The position numbers and the translations under genes were made by a program. A stretch of 64,000 nt of DNA from contig URLC01000001.1 in assembly GCA_900548695.1 (NCBI GenBank), positions 124,001 to 188,000 of the forward strand, written 5' to 3'. The notes under the pieces were generated by a model. The model ran no database searches. It was not told the origin of the DNA and was given only the letters and a program-made list of their open reading frames with translations. Positions 54,268-63,058 of this stretch are shown here, piece by piece. How positions within the stretch are numbered: the stretch's first letter is position 1; each line of letters starts with the position of its first letter. The DNA is from an uncultured Mycoplasmatota bacterium. GTDB taxonomy: Bacteria > Bacillota_I > Bacilli_A > RF39 > UBA660.

Positions 54268-55110
54268 ATGAATGATTTAACTGATATTCAAAAAAAGTTT
54301 ATAAATTACATTGAAATAATTTTATCTTCAAATCGGTTATCACATTCTTATTTAATTGAGATGGGGGATTCTTCACTTGAGTTTCCTCTTGTTTTGTTGT
54401 TTGTAAAGATGATTTTATGTCCTAAAAATGTGTATAAATGTCAAAATTTAAATTGTCAAGATTGTAATGTTTGTCAGCTAATTGATGAAGGCGTTTTTCC
54501 TGATTTAGAAGTTATTGAAGCAGATGGTGTTCAAATTAAGAAAAATCAACTTTTAAACTTGAAAGAAGAATTTCAAAATTATTCTTTGCTTGGTACTAGA
54601 AGAGTTTATATTATTAAAGATGCTGAAAAGTTAAATCCTGCTTCCGCTAATACAATTTTAAAGTTTTTAGAAGAGCCAGAAGATGGTATTATAGCAATTT
54701 TATTAACTAAGAGTCGCTATCATGTATTAGATACAATCCTATCTCGCTGTCAAGTTTTATCTCTTATTGGTTCATCTGTAATTACTGATATTGATGAGAA
54801 AGTTGAAAATTTCATTGAATATTTGATTCGTGGTGAGGATTTATTTATCAAATATAAGGAAATATTGGAATTTATTCCGGATAAAGGCGAAGCCAAGAGA
54901 GTTTTTGATATTGTAGAACAAATTTTTACACAATATTTATCTGGTTCATTAAAAGATGTGAATGGTTTTTCTGTTTTTAAAGAATGTTCTTCAGAAAAGA
55001 TTTTAGAGTATATTACGATAATTGAAGAAGAAATTCCTAAATTGATGTATAATGTTAATTATAAATTATGGTTAGATTCTATTTTTTCACGTTTTGTGGA
55101 GGTGAATTAG
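54268..55110 (+). CDS. holB: DNA polymerase III delta-prime subunit
   Basis: A 280-residue clamp-loader subunit of the AAA+ fold without a functional Walker A motif (normal for delta-prime). SRLSHSYLIE-like NRLSHSYLIEMG opens it, a four-Cys module follows (CQNLNCQDCNVC), then AEKLNPASANTILKFLEEPE and the SRCQVL motif. It begins 12 bases after bofA. tmk, often upstream in Bacilli, is not here. Confidence 0.93.
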   Translation: MNDLTDIQKKFINYIEIILSSNRLSHSYLIEMGDSSLEFPLVLLFVKMILCPKNVYKCQNLNCQDCNVCQLIDEGVFPDLEVIEADGVQIKKNQLLNLKEEFQNYSLLGTRRVYIIKDAEKLNPASANTILKFLEEPEDGIIAILLTKSRYHVLDTILSRCQVLSLIGSSVITDIDEKVENFIEYLIRGEDLFIKYKEILEFIPDKGEAKRVFDIVEQIFTQYLSGSLKDVNGFSVFKECSSEKILEYITIIEEEIPKLMYNVNYKLWLDSIFSRFVEVN

Positions 55111-55911
55111 ATGGAGAAGATAATTAAAGTAATGTTTCCAACTAGTAAAGAGTTATCTTTTTACTATTCTTTAGATTTTAATTTGAATATTGATGATTTA
55201 GTAGTGGTTGAAACAGAATCTGGAGTGGATGTAGCGATTGTAAAAAAGGCTCCATATTTTGAATTAGAGGAAAATATTCCTTCTACTTTATTAAAAGTTA
55301 TTAGAAAAGTTACAGCTGATGATAAAGCTCACTTACTTGCTAATGCAGAGGTTGCTATGAAAGCTTTGGATATTGCTAAGAAATATAGTGATGATCTTAA
55401 GCTTGATATGAATTTTGTTGATTGTTATTATACTTTTGATAAAAGTCAACTTATCTTTTCTTTTGTAGCTGATAGTCGTGTTGATTTTAGGAAACTTGCA
55501 AAAAAATTAGCTCAAAAATATAAAACCAGAATAGAACTTAGACAAATTGGAGTTCGTGATAAGGCAAAAAAAATCGGTGGTATTGGTCCGTGTGGATTAT
55601 TTTTATGTTGTCATACTTTTTTGACTGATTTTAATAGTGTTTCTATAAATATGGCAAAGAATCAATTTTTAGCTTTAAATCCTTCTAAAATTAATGGAAT
55701 ATGTGGTCGTTTATTGTGTTGTTTAGGGTATGAAGATGAAACTTATACAACTTTAAAAAAAGGGTTTCCTAAAATGGGATCTATGATAGAGACTCCCTCT
55801 GGTATTGGTAAAGTTATTGCTATAGATGTTTTTAAAGGTACGTTTCAAGTTGATTTGAAAGAAAAAGGAATTATTGAAATGTTAAAGGAAGAGTATCATG
55901 GAAGTAATTAA
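55111..55911 (+). CDS. ricT: PSP1-domain protein RicT/YaaT
   Basis: A 266-residue protein whose PSP1 domain contains DFRKLAKKLAQKYKTRIELRQIGVRDKAKKIGGIGPCGLFLCC and NGICGRLLCCLGYE. RicT works with RicA and RicF in an iron-sulfur complex that matures mRNAs with RNase Y and affects competence and sporulation. Its ATG directly follows the holB stop. Confidence 0.95.
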   Translation: MEKIIKVMFPTSKELSFYYSLDFNLNIDDLVVVETESGVDVAIVKKAPYFELEENIPSTLLKVIRKVTADDKAHLLANAEVAMKALDIAKKYSDDLKLDMNFVDCYYTFDKSQLIFSFVADSRVDFRKLAKKLAQKYKTRIELRQIGVRDKAKKIGGIGPCGLFLCCHTFLTDFNSVSINMAKNQFLALNPSKINGICGRLLCCLGYEDETYTTLKKGFPKMGSMIETPSGIGKVIAIDVFKGTFQVDLKEKGIIEMLKEEYHGSN

Positions 55912-56641
55912 TGACATTTTAGGTTATAAAGATAGAAAAATATATCAAAATACTGATTTTTTTTCTTTTTCATTAGACAGTGTTATGTTAGCTAATTTTG
56001 TGAATATAAGATTTAGAGATAAAGAAATATTAGATTTAGGTACTGGTAATGGTATTATTCCTTTAGTATTATCGCTTAGGACAGATAAAAAGATTACAGG
56101 GGTTGAAATTCAAAAGAGTGTTTATGAATTAGCTCATAAATCTATTTTGTATAACCATTTAGAAGATCAAGTGAAAATTATTTGTTCTGATATGAAAGAT
56201 TATGTTTCTCAGGATACGGTTGGAAAATATGATGTTATTACTTGTAATCCTCCTTATTTTAAGGTGAATAAAAAAAATTATTTTAATGATACTATGGAAA
56301 AAATGATTGCAAGACATGAAGTAAAAATTTCTTTGGAAGAAGTAGTAGTAGTTGCGAGTAAATTATTAAATAATAATGGAACTTTTGCCATAGTTCATCG
56401 TACTGAGCGTTTATTAGAAATTTTTAGTTTATTTCGTAAATATAATATCGAACCTAAACGGATTAGATTTGTTCATGAGAAAATGTCAAAACCTTCTACT
56501 TTAGTTTTGATTGAAGGTATTAAATGTGGTAAGTTAGGTCTTAAAGTAGAAAATCCTTTTATTATGTATTTTGATGATGGTAGATATACTAAGGAATATG
56601 AAGAGTTTTTAGAGGAAGTGAAAAAAAATGAGGCAAAATAG
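55898..56641 (+). CDS. tRNA(Val) m6A37 methyltransferase, TrmN6/YabB-like
   Basis: A 247-residue SAM-dependent methyltransferase with LDLGTGNGIIPLVL and the amino-methyltransferase motif CNPPYFK. Relatives methylate adenine 37 of tRNA-Val in Gamma-proteobacteria; the substrate in Firmicutes is less sure. It overlaps ricT by 14 bases and rsmI by 14, so all three are coupled. The order matches Bacillus yaaT-yabB-yabC. Confidence 0.9.
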   Translation: MEVINDILGYKDRKIYQNTDFFSFSLDSVMLANFVNIRFRDKEILDLGTGNGIIPLVLSLRTDKKITGVEIQKSVYELAHKSILYNHLEDQVKIICSDMKDYVSQDTVGKYDVITCNPPYFKVNKKNYFNDTMEKMIARHEVKISLEEVVVVASKLLNNNGTFAIVHRTERLLEIFSLFRKYNIEPKRIRFVHEKMSKPSTLVLIEGIKCGKLGLKVENPFIMYFDDGRYTKEYEEFLEEVKKNEAK

Positions 56642-57470
56642 CTATGATGGTAAGGCTAGTTTATATTTGATTCCAACTCCAATTGGAAATTTAGATGATA
56701 TTACAGTTAGAGCTTTAAAAACATTAGAGATGGTTGATTTAATCTTATGTGAAGATACTAGAGAAAGTGGTAAATTACTTAATTATTTTAAAATCAAAAA
56801 AAAATTAGTTAGTTGTCATGAATATAATGAAGATAAAATTAAGGAGTATGTTATTTCAGAGTTAAGATCTGGTAAAAATATAGGTTTAGTTACAGATCAA
56901 GGTTCTCCTGTTATTAGTGATCCTGGTTATGTGGTTGCTAAAGCCGTTATTGAAGCTCAGATTAATGTTATTGCTTTGCCTGGTGCTACCGCTTTTGTCC
57001 CAGCTTTGACATCTTCTGGTATAGCTCCGTCGCCATTTTTGTTTTATGGCTTTTTACAAACAAAGGAATCTAAAATTAAACAAGAATTACAGTCTTTAAA
57101 GATACTTCCTTATACTTTGATTTTTTATGAAGCACCACATAGAATTGAAAAATCACTTGGTTTTATGTTAGAAGTTTTTGGTAATCGCAAGATAAGTGTG
57201 CATCGTGAAATCTCTAAGTTACATGAGGAGATTTGTCGAGGAACTATACAGGAGTTACTTCCCATAGTTTCAAATTTAAAAGGTGAATTTGTTATTGTAG
57301 TTGAAGGTAATCATGAGGTGGTTGATTATTCAAATTTATCAGTATTAGAACACGTAGGAATTTATTTAGATGATGGCATGAGCGAAAAAGATGCAGTTAA
57401 ATTGGTAGCTAAGGAAAGAGGAGTTGCTAAATCAATTATTTATAAAGAATACCATGAAAGTAAAAAATAG
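56628..57470 (+). CDS. rsmI: 16S rRNA 2-prime-O-methyltransferase RsmI
   Basis: A 280-residue tetrapyrrole-methylase-fold enzyme modifying C1402 of 16S rRNA. LYLIPTPIGNLDDITVRALKTL, CEDTRESGKLL, GLVTDQGSPVISDPGY and PGATAFVPALTSSGI are family motifs. GAGGAAGTGAAAAAAA precedes the ATG inside the upstream gene. Confidence 0.96.
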   Translation: MRQNSYDGKASLYLIPTPIGNLDDITVRALKTLEMVDLILCEDTRESGKLLNYFKIKKKLVSCHEYNEDKIKEYVISELRSGKNIGLVTDQGSPVISDPGYVVAKAVIEAQINVIALPGATAFVPALTSSGIAPSPFLFYGFLQTKESKIKQELQSLKILPYTLIFYEAPHRIEKSLGFMLEVFGNRKISVHREISKLHEEICRGTIQELLPIVSNLKGEFVIVVEGNHEVVDYSNLSVLEHVGIYLDDGMSEKDAVKLVAKERGVAKSIIYKEYHESKK

Positions 57471-57472
57471 AT

Positions 57473-57488
57473 TATTTCCCGGGAAATA
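57473..57488. promoter_or_regulatory. Noc-binding site, perfect palindrome
   Basis: TATTTCCCGGGAAATA equals the Bacillus Noc box in full. It lies in the 40-base gap between rsmI and pth, just after the rsmI stop. Confidence 0.85.
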
Positions 57489-57510
57489 ATGTATTTAGAG
57501 AGGTGATAAA

Positions 57511-58080
57511 ATGAAATTAGTTGTCGGTCTTGGAAATCCAGGTAAAGATTATGAAGGAACTAGGCATAATATTGGTTTTTCATTTTTAGATTTTTATTTA
57601 CGAGAGAAGAATATAGCGGTAATTTGGAAGAGTAAATTTAATGGTTTATATTTGGAGACAAATTTATTTGGAGAAAAAGTTATTTTTTTGAAACCTCAAT
57701 CTTATATGAATTTATCTGGAACTGTTGTTTATCAGTTTGTTTCATTTTTTAAGATTAATATAGCGGATATTTTAGTTGTGTCAGATGACTTAGATTTATT
57801 TGTTGGTAATTTTAAGTTACGTGATAAAGGTTCTTGTGGAGGTCATAATGGTCTTAGAAATATTGAGGATTGTCTTCATACTAAAGAATATAAACGGTTA
57901 AAAGTGGGAATATCTAATGATAAGTCTAAGGAAACAAAGGATTATGTTTTAGGTAAGTTTTCTAAGGATGAAAAAAGGGTATTGAATGAATTATTTTCTT
58001 ATCTTACTACAGTCTTAGATGATTACTTTACAATAGATTTTTTAGATTTGATGGCACGCTATAATCGTAAGAATAGGTGA
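57511..58080 (+). CDS. pth: Peptidyl-tRNA hydrolase
   Basis: A 189-residue enzyme that frees tRNA from peptidyl-tRNA. GLGNPGKDYEGTRHNIGF holds the catalytic His, with KPQSYMNLSG, DDLDLFVGNFKLRDKGSCGGHNGLRNI following. In Bacillus this gene is spoVC. It precedes mfd by 4 bases; AGAGAGGTGATAAA precedes its ATG. Confidence 0.97.
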   Translation: MKLVVGLGNPGKDYEGTRHNIGFSFLDFYLREKNIAVIWKSKFNGLYLETNLFGEKVIFLKPQSYMNLSGTVVYQFVSFFKINIADILVVSDDLDLFVGNFKLRDKGSCGGHNGLRNIEDCLHTKEYKRLKVGISNDKSKETKDYVLGKFSKDEKRVLNELFSYLTTVLDDYFTIDFLDLMARYNRKNR

Positions 58081-58084
58081 TGTT

Positions 58085-61000
58085 ATGAATATTTTTCAAC
58101 AAGTTGGAGATATTGAACTAAAAAAAGGCATGGGTATTACTGGAGTTACCGATGAGTTTTTTTGTGTTATTTTATATTCTCTTTTTCAAAAAAATAAGCA
58201 AAATTTGTTAGTTGTAGTCAATTCATTGTATGAGGCAAATAAGTTATATTCATCTTTGACAAATTATACTGATGATGTTTATCTTTTTCCAATGGATGAC
58301 TTTTTGACTAGTGAAGCTTTGGCAGTTAGTCCAGAACTTTGTTATAGTAGGTTAGAGACGATTAGAGAGATTTTAGAAAAACCAGGAATTGTTATTACTA
58401 ACTTAATGGGGTATTTAAGATTTTTACCGACTAAAAAAAGTTATAAAGAGTTTGTTTTGAAATTAGAAGTTGGCATGCAAATTAATCCCCAAAAGTTAGT
58501 GGAAAAATTAACTCAAGCTGGATATGTTAGGGATACTATTGTTAATAAAACTGGCGAATTTGCTGTTCGAGGCTTTATTATTGATGTTTTTCCTGTGGAA
58601 AGTGATCAGGCAATACGTATTGAATTTTTTGATGATGAAATAGAGTCTATTCGATATTTTGATACTAATTCACAAAAGTCAATTTCTACATCTTCTTCTA
58701 TAGTAATTTCTCCTTGCTCAGAATTTTTAACAACAAGACCAGTTGAAATGGAAGAGATATTTAAGCAAAAATATTTGCCAAAGTATGAAGAAGTTACTTC
58801 TATTTCTGGGTATATGGATAATTGTGTTACATTTTTTAAAGATTATGAGCAATTGAAGGTTAGTTTTTTACAAATTATGAAGGAAGTAAATACTTATCAG
58901 ACGACTAAAGATATTGCTTTTGATGGTAAGTATATGTTTGATTTAGAAGAAAATAGCCCAGATTTTCCTGTTTATTATATGAATATTGATCGCTTTGTTG
59001 GTAATAATATTTTAGACTTGAATGTTCATACAATTAATAATTTTAATGAAAATGCTGATTCTATTAATAATTTTATAAGGGGACATATTCAAAAGGGTAA
59101 TACAGTTGTGATATGTTTAAAGAAATATCAAATTTTTAGTTTGATGAAATTTCTTAATATGACAGTGGTTGAGACTGATTTTGACCATATCGTTTTTAAT
59201 GAAGTTAATTTAGTAGATCAGCCTATTCAAAACGGCTTTATTTATTCTAACTATGTTTTTTTGACGGCTAATGAATTATTCTTGATAAAAGAAAAGGCTA
59301 GGAAGTACAAAACTAAATTTAAATATTCATCAACTATTTCTGATATTAATAAACTGGAAATAGGAGATTACGTTGTTCATAATGTTCATGGTATTGGGGT
59401 TTATAATGGAATTAAAACACTTGGTGTATCTGGAGTAAAAAAAGATTATTTAGAAGTTTTATATCAAGGGGAAGATAAATTATATATTCCTGTTGAAAAA
59501 ATTGATTTACTTAGTAAGTATACTGGTAAAGAAGGGTATGCACCAAAAATAAATAAACTTGGTGGCAATGAATGGGAGAAGACTAAAAATAGAGTTAAGA
59601 AAAAAGTTCAGGATATGGCTGATGATTTACTTAGATTATATGCAGAAAGAGAATCTCGTCAAGGTTTTGCATTTTCTCCTGATTGTGATATGCTTGTTGA
59701 TTTTGAAAGTGAATTTCCTTATGATTTAACGCCAGATCAAAAAAGGGCTATTTCCCAAATAAAAGAAGATATGGAAAAGGCAGTTCCAATGGATAGATTG
59801 TTATGTGGTGATGTTGGATTTGGAAAAACGGAAGTTGCATTTGTTGCGGCTTTTAAGGCTATTTTAGATTCAAAACAAGTCTTGTTTTTATGTCCAACGA
59901 CTATTTTATCTAATCAACATTATGAAAATGCTAAAGAAAGATTTAGAGATTTTCCTGTTTCTATCGCTTTACTTAATAGATTTACCTCTTTGAAAGAAGT
60001 TAAGAGAATTGTAGAAGGTTTAGCTACGGGAACGATTGATTTGGTATTTGGTACACATCGTTTACTTAGTGATGATATAAAACCTAAAAATTTGGGACTT
60101 TTAGTTATTGATGAGGAGCAACGTTTTGGAGTTTTACATAAAGAAAAGATAAAAAAATATAAGACTAATGTTGATGTATTAACTTTAACTGCTACTCCTA
60201 TACCTAGAACATTACAGATGTCTTTGGTTGGTATTCGTAGTTTGTCTTTAATTGAAACTCCTCCAGTTAATCGCTATCCTGTTCAAACTTATGTTATTGA
60301 AGAAAATAAGCAAATTTTAAGGGATGCTATTTATAAAGAATTATCACGTGATGGACAGGTGTTTATTTTATATAATAAAGTTGAATCTATTGAAGAAGAA
60401 TTATATCGAGTACAACAATTAATACCAGAAGCGAGAATTATTACGGCGCATGGTCAGATGAATAAAAATGTATTAGAAAATAGAATTATGGCATTTATTA
60501 ATCATGAATACGATATTTTGATTTGTACTACAATCATTGAAACGGGTATTGATATTCCTAATGTTAATACATTAATCATTATGGATGCAGATAGATTTGG
60601 TCTTAGTCAATTATATCAGATTAGGGGTCGAGTAGGTAGAAGTGATAAATTTGCTTATGCTTATTTGATGTATCATCCATCTAAGGTGTTAACAGAAGCT
60701 GCAGTTAAGAGATTAAATGTAATTAAAGAGTTTACGGCACTTGGTAGTGGTTTTTCTATTGCTACTAGAGATTTGTCAATTCGTGGAGCTGGAGATATTT
60801 TAGGTAGTGAACAAGCAGGATTTATTGATTCTATTGGAATTGATTTATATTTGAAATTATTAAATGAAGAAGTAGCTCGTAAGAAGAATATTACTTTACC
60901 AATTGAAGAAGAAGAGGATAAACCACCATTACTTAATGTAAATACACATATTGAGGATAGTTATGTAGTTGAAGATGATTTGAAGATAGAAATTCATCGT

Positions 61001-61375
61001 AAAATTAATGAAATTGATTCTAGAGAAATGATTGATACAGTAAAAGGTGAGTTAGAAGATAGATTTGGCCGTATTTCTGATGATTTATTGGTATATATGT
61101 ATGAAGAATGGTTTGAAAAATTAGCTAATTTAGTTGGTATGAAAAGAGTTTTACAAACTAAAAATTCTATTGAATTAATTTTTCCATCAGAAGTAGTTTC
61201 TAAAATTTCAGTTGATGAGTTGTTTATGGATTCTTATGCTATTAGTCCTTCATTTAGGTTTTTAAGTCGGGGTTCTAATTTGGTAATTGTTTTAGATATT
61301 ATTAAATTAGAAAAGCATCCAATCTACTATTTAACAGAGTTACTTGATTTAATTTATCGTAAATTTTTGTCATAA
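58085..61375 (+). CDS. mfd: Transcription-repair coupling factor Mfd
   Basis: A 1096-residue translocase that removes stalled RNA polymerase and recruits UvrA. In order: UvrB-like region (1-220), RNA polymerase-interaction domain (about 420-490; GDYVVHNVHGIGVYNG), helicase core (Walker A GDVGFGKTEVA at about 577, DEEQ box, RGRVGRS) and the C-terminal TRCF domain. GGTGATGTT precedes the ATG. Confidence 0.97.
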   Translation: MNIFQQVGDIELKKGMGITGVTDEFFCVILYSLFQKNKQNLLVVVNSLYEANKLYSSLTNYTDDVYLFPMDDFLTSEALAVSPELCYSRLETIREILEKPGIVITNLMGYLRFLPTKKSYKEFVLKLEVGMQINPQKLVEKLTQAGYVRDTIVNKTGEFAVRGFIIDVFPVESDQAIRIEFFDDEIESIRYFDTNSQKSISTSSSIVISPCSEFLTTRPVEMEEIFKQKYLPKYEEVTSISGYMDNCVTFFKDYEQLKVSFLQIMKEVNTYQTTKDIAFDGKYMFDLEENSPDFPVYYMNIDRFVGNNILDLNVHTINNFNENADSINNFIRGHIQKGNTVVICLKKYQIFSLMKFLNMTVVETDFDHIVFNEVNLVDQPIQNGFIYSNYVFLTANELFLIKEKARKYKTKFKYSSTISDINKLEIGDYVVHNVHGIGVYNGIKTLGVSGVKKDYLEVLYQGEDKLYIPVEKIDLLSKYTGKEGYAPKINKLGGNEWEKTKNRVKKKVQDMADDLLRLYAERESRQGFAFSPDCDMLVDFESEFPYDLTPDQKRAISQIKEDMEKAVPMDRLLCGDVGFGKTEVAFVAAFKAILDSKQVLFLCPTTILSNQHYENAKERFRDFPVSIALLNRFTSLKEVKRIVEGLATGTIDLVFGTHRLLSDDIKPKNLGLLVIDEEQRFGVLHKEKIKKYKTNVDVLTLTATPIPRTLQMSLVGIRSLSLIETPPVNRYPVQTYVIEENKQILRDAIYKELSRDGQVFILYNKVESIEEELYRVQQLIPEARIITAHGQMNKNVLENRIMAFINHEYDILICTTIIETGIDIPNVNTLIIMDADRFGLSQLYQIRGRVGRSDKFAYAYLMYHPSKVLTEAAVKRLNVIKEFTALGSGFSIATRDLSIRGAGDILGSEQAGFIDSIGIDLYLKLLNEEVARKKNITLPIEEEEDKPPLLNVNTHIEDSYVVEDDLKIEIHRKINEIDSREMIDTVKGELEDRFGRISDDLLVYMYEEWFEKLANLVGMKRVLQTKNSIELIFPSEVVSKISVDELFMDSYAISPSFRFLSRGSNLVIVLDIIKLEKHPIYYLTELLDLIYRKFLS

Positions 61376-61428
61376 CCTTGACTTAATTTTTAATGATTGC
61401 TACACTTACAATACTAGGATGTGGTAGT

Positions 61429-62100
61429 ATGAAACAGGATACAATTGAAGATTTTAAAAGAAAACATTTGGAAAATTATAAAAATGCGGTATTAGAGACG
61501 TTAAAAAATAATACTACTGCGCTTTTTGATGATGATATTTTTTCTTTGTTACAAAAACCTCCGTTAGATTCTATGGATCTTATTAAATGTAAGTTTTTGG
61601 CTGTTGCTAAAAAGTATAAAGTGGTGATAAAAACGGAGTCTTTAAATCGGATTTTGGATGATTATAGAAATAGTGTTGTTACTTTACTTTCTGATTGGAA
61701 AAAATTAAGAATAAAGGAATTAAATGAAATTATTGAAAATTTTCAGCCAAAAAAAGAAACAGATGTTATTAAATTTAATAAGAAAGATTTTGTACCTTTT
61801 AATAGAAAACTAAAAAAAGAAATGAAAGAGAAAATTTTAGGATCTATTAATAAAAAAATTGTCAATAATGTAAACCAATTATTTACAAAAGAAATAGATG
61901 CAAAAACTAAAGAATTAATGATTTTAGAGATTACTAAATATGTTCAAGGTGGTTATTTAAAACAGCTGTTAGAGAGTATAGATTTTAAGATTATTGTTAA
62001 AGATACAACGTTAATGAATGGGGTACGAGAACAGGGAGAACGTTTTATATTTACAAAAATGAATTCTTATTTATTAAATGAAAAGAAAATTTCTGATTAA
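61429..62100 (+). CDS. Uncharacterised lysine-rich helical protein
   Basis: A 223-residue protein I do not recognise. It is almost entirely predicted helix, rich in Lys, Glu and Asn, without signal or membrane segment. AGGATGTGG lies upstream of the ATG at 61429; an in-frame ATG at 61393 has no ribosome site. In Bacillus spoVT follows mfd directly; here this gene and its terminator stand between. It might be a lineage-specific regulator or structural protein, but there is no evidence for either. Confidence 0.7.
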   Translation: MKQDTIEDFKRKHLENYKNAVLETLKNNTTALFDDDIFSLLQKPPLDSMDLIKCKFLAVAKKYKVVIKTESLNRILDDYRNSVVTLLSDWKKLRIKELNEIIENFQPKKETDVIKFNKKDFVPFNRKLKKEMKEKILGSINKKIVNNVNQLFTKEIDAKTKELMILEITKYVQGGYLKQLLESIDFKIIVKDTTLMNGVREQGERFIFTKMNSYLLNEKKISD

Positions 62101-62102
62101 GA

Positions 62103-62130
62103 TGGAAGGTTTCGTACCTTTCTTTTTTTA
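62103..62130 (+). terminator. Terminator after the uncharacterised gene
   Basis: GGAAGGT-TTCGT-ACCTTTC stem with a run of T. Confidence 0.75.
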
Positions 62131-62260
62131 TGTACTTTTTTATATGGAAATATTTACCAAGGGAAAATTTGGGAATTTTTATTATAATAATGTATGAAAA
62201 GCAGTATAAATTAAAAAAAAATTGAAACAATAGTAGTATGGGAAAGTGAGGAATAATTAT

Positions 62261-62791
62261 ATGAAATCAACAGGTGTGGTTAGAAGAGTAGATGACTTAG
62301 GAAGAATTGTTATTCCAAAAGAAATTCGCCGTACTCTTAGAATTAGAGATGGAGAATCATTAGAGATTTTTGTTGATAGAGAAATGATTGCGTTGAAAAA
62401 ATTTTCTAAAATGAATGATATGGATGAGATTTCTAAACAATTAGTAGATATTGTTAATTCTGTTACACATCAAAATGTATTTATTACCGATCGAGACAGT
62501 TTTATTGCTGGTAGTGGTAATCTAAGGAAGAAGTATTTGAATAAATCTATTTCTAAATCTTTAGAGATGGTTATGAAAGAGCGAGAAATAGTTGTTGAAC
62601 GTAATCTTCATAAAATTGAGTTATGTGATTCTATTTTTGAAAATTATTCGTATGTAATTTCTCCAGTTATTATGAACGGAGATGCTATAGGTTTGGTGTT
62701 AATTGTTTCAGAAAGTGGGAATATTGGTCAGGTAGAAGAAAAAATGGCTGATGTTGTTTCTAAATTTTTAGGTAAACATATTGAAGAATAG
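62261..62791 (+). CDS. spoVT: SpoVT-like transcription regulator
   Basis: A 176-residue protein. Residues 1-50 form the AbrB swapped-hairpin DNA-binding domain (STGVVRRVDDLGRIVIPKEIRRTLRI). Residues 55-176 resemble the GAF-like domain of SpoVT (VIVERNLHKIELCDS and SPVIMNGDAIGLVLIVSE). In Bacillus SpoVT acts in the forespore after sigma-G. The ATG at 62261 follows GTGAGGAA; a GTG at 62246 is less likely. It follows mfd in Bacillus too. AbrB itself lacks the second domain. Confidence 0.92.
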   Translation: MKSTGVVRRVDDLGRIVIPKEIRRTLRIRDGESLEIFVDREMIALKKFSKMNDMDEISKQLVDIVNSVTHQNVFITDRDSFIAGSGNLRKKYLNKSISKSLEMVMKEREIVVERNLHKIELCDSIFENYSYVISPVIMNGDAIGLVLIVSESGNIGQVEEKMADVVSKFLGKHIEE

Positions 62792-62821
62792 TTTTTTTTG
62801 TGTTATACTCTACCCATATTC

Positions 62822-63042
62822 ATTGTGATGAGGAAGAGTCTTATGAAAAACTAGTTTAGTTTAGAGATTCCGGTTGGTGAAAAAGGAAATAAACTTTTTA
62901 TAAGATATGGCTTCTGAACTATTATATCGATAGGTAGGTATAATCGTAGCTAGGCGTTAACTAGAAGAGTGTATAATATTTAGCTATTATAAAGTAAGGT
63001 GGTACCGCGAAGATTCGTCCTTATGTTTATAATAGCTTTTTT
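62822..63042 (+). promoter_or_regulatory. T-box leader of metG
   Basis: The T-box motif AAGGTGGTACCGCG (62996-63009) is exact. Stem I shows GATGAGGAAGAG at its base, an AGAGATTCCGGTTGGTGAAAA distal part and an ATG specifier candidate at 62907-62909, matching Met. A 12-bp stem, AGCTATTATAAA (62982-62993) with TTTATAATAGCT (63026-63037), followed by T, is the terminator. Uncharged tRNA-Met would favour read-through. TATACT (62804-62809) may be the -10 of the promoter. Confidence 0.93.
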
Positions 63043-63058
63043 ATTTAGGAGGGATAAA

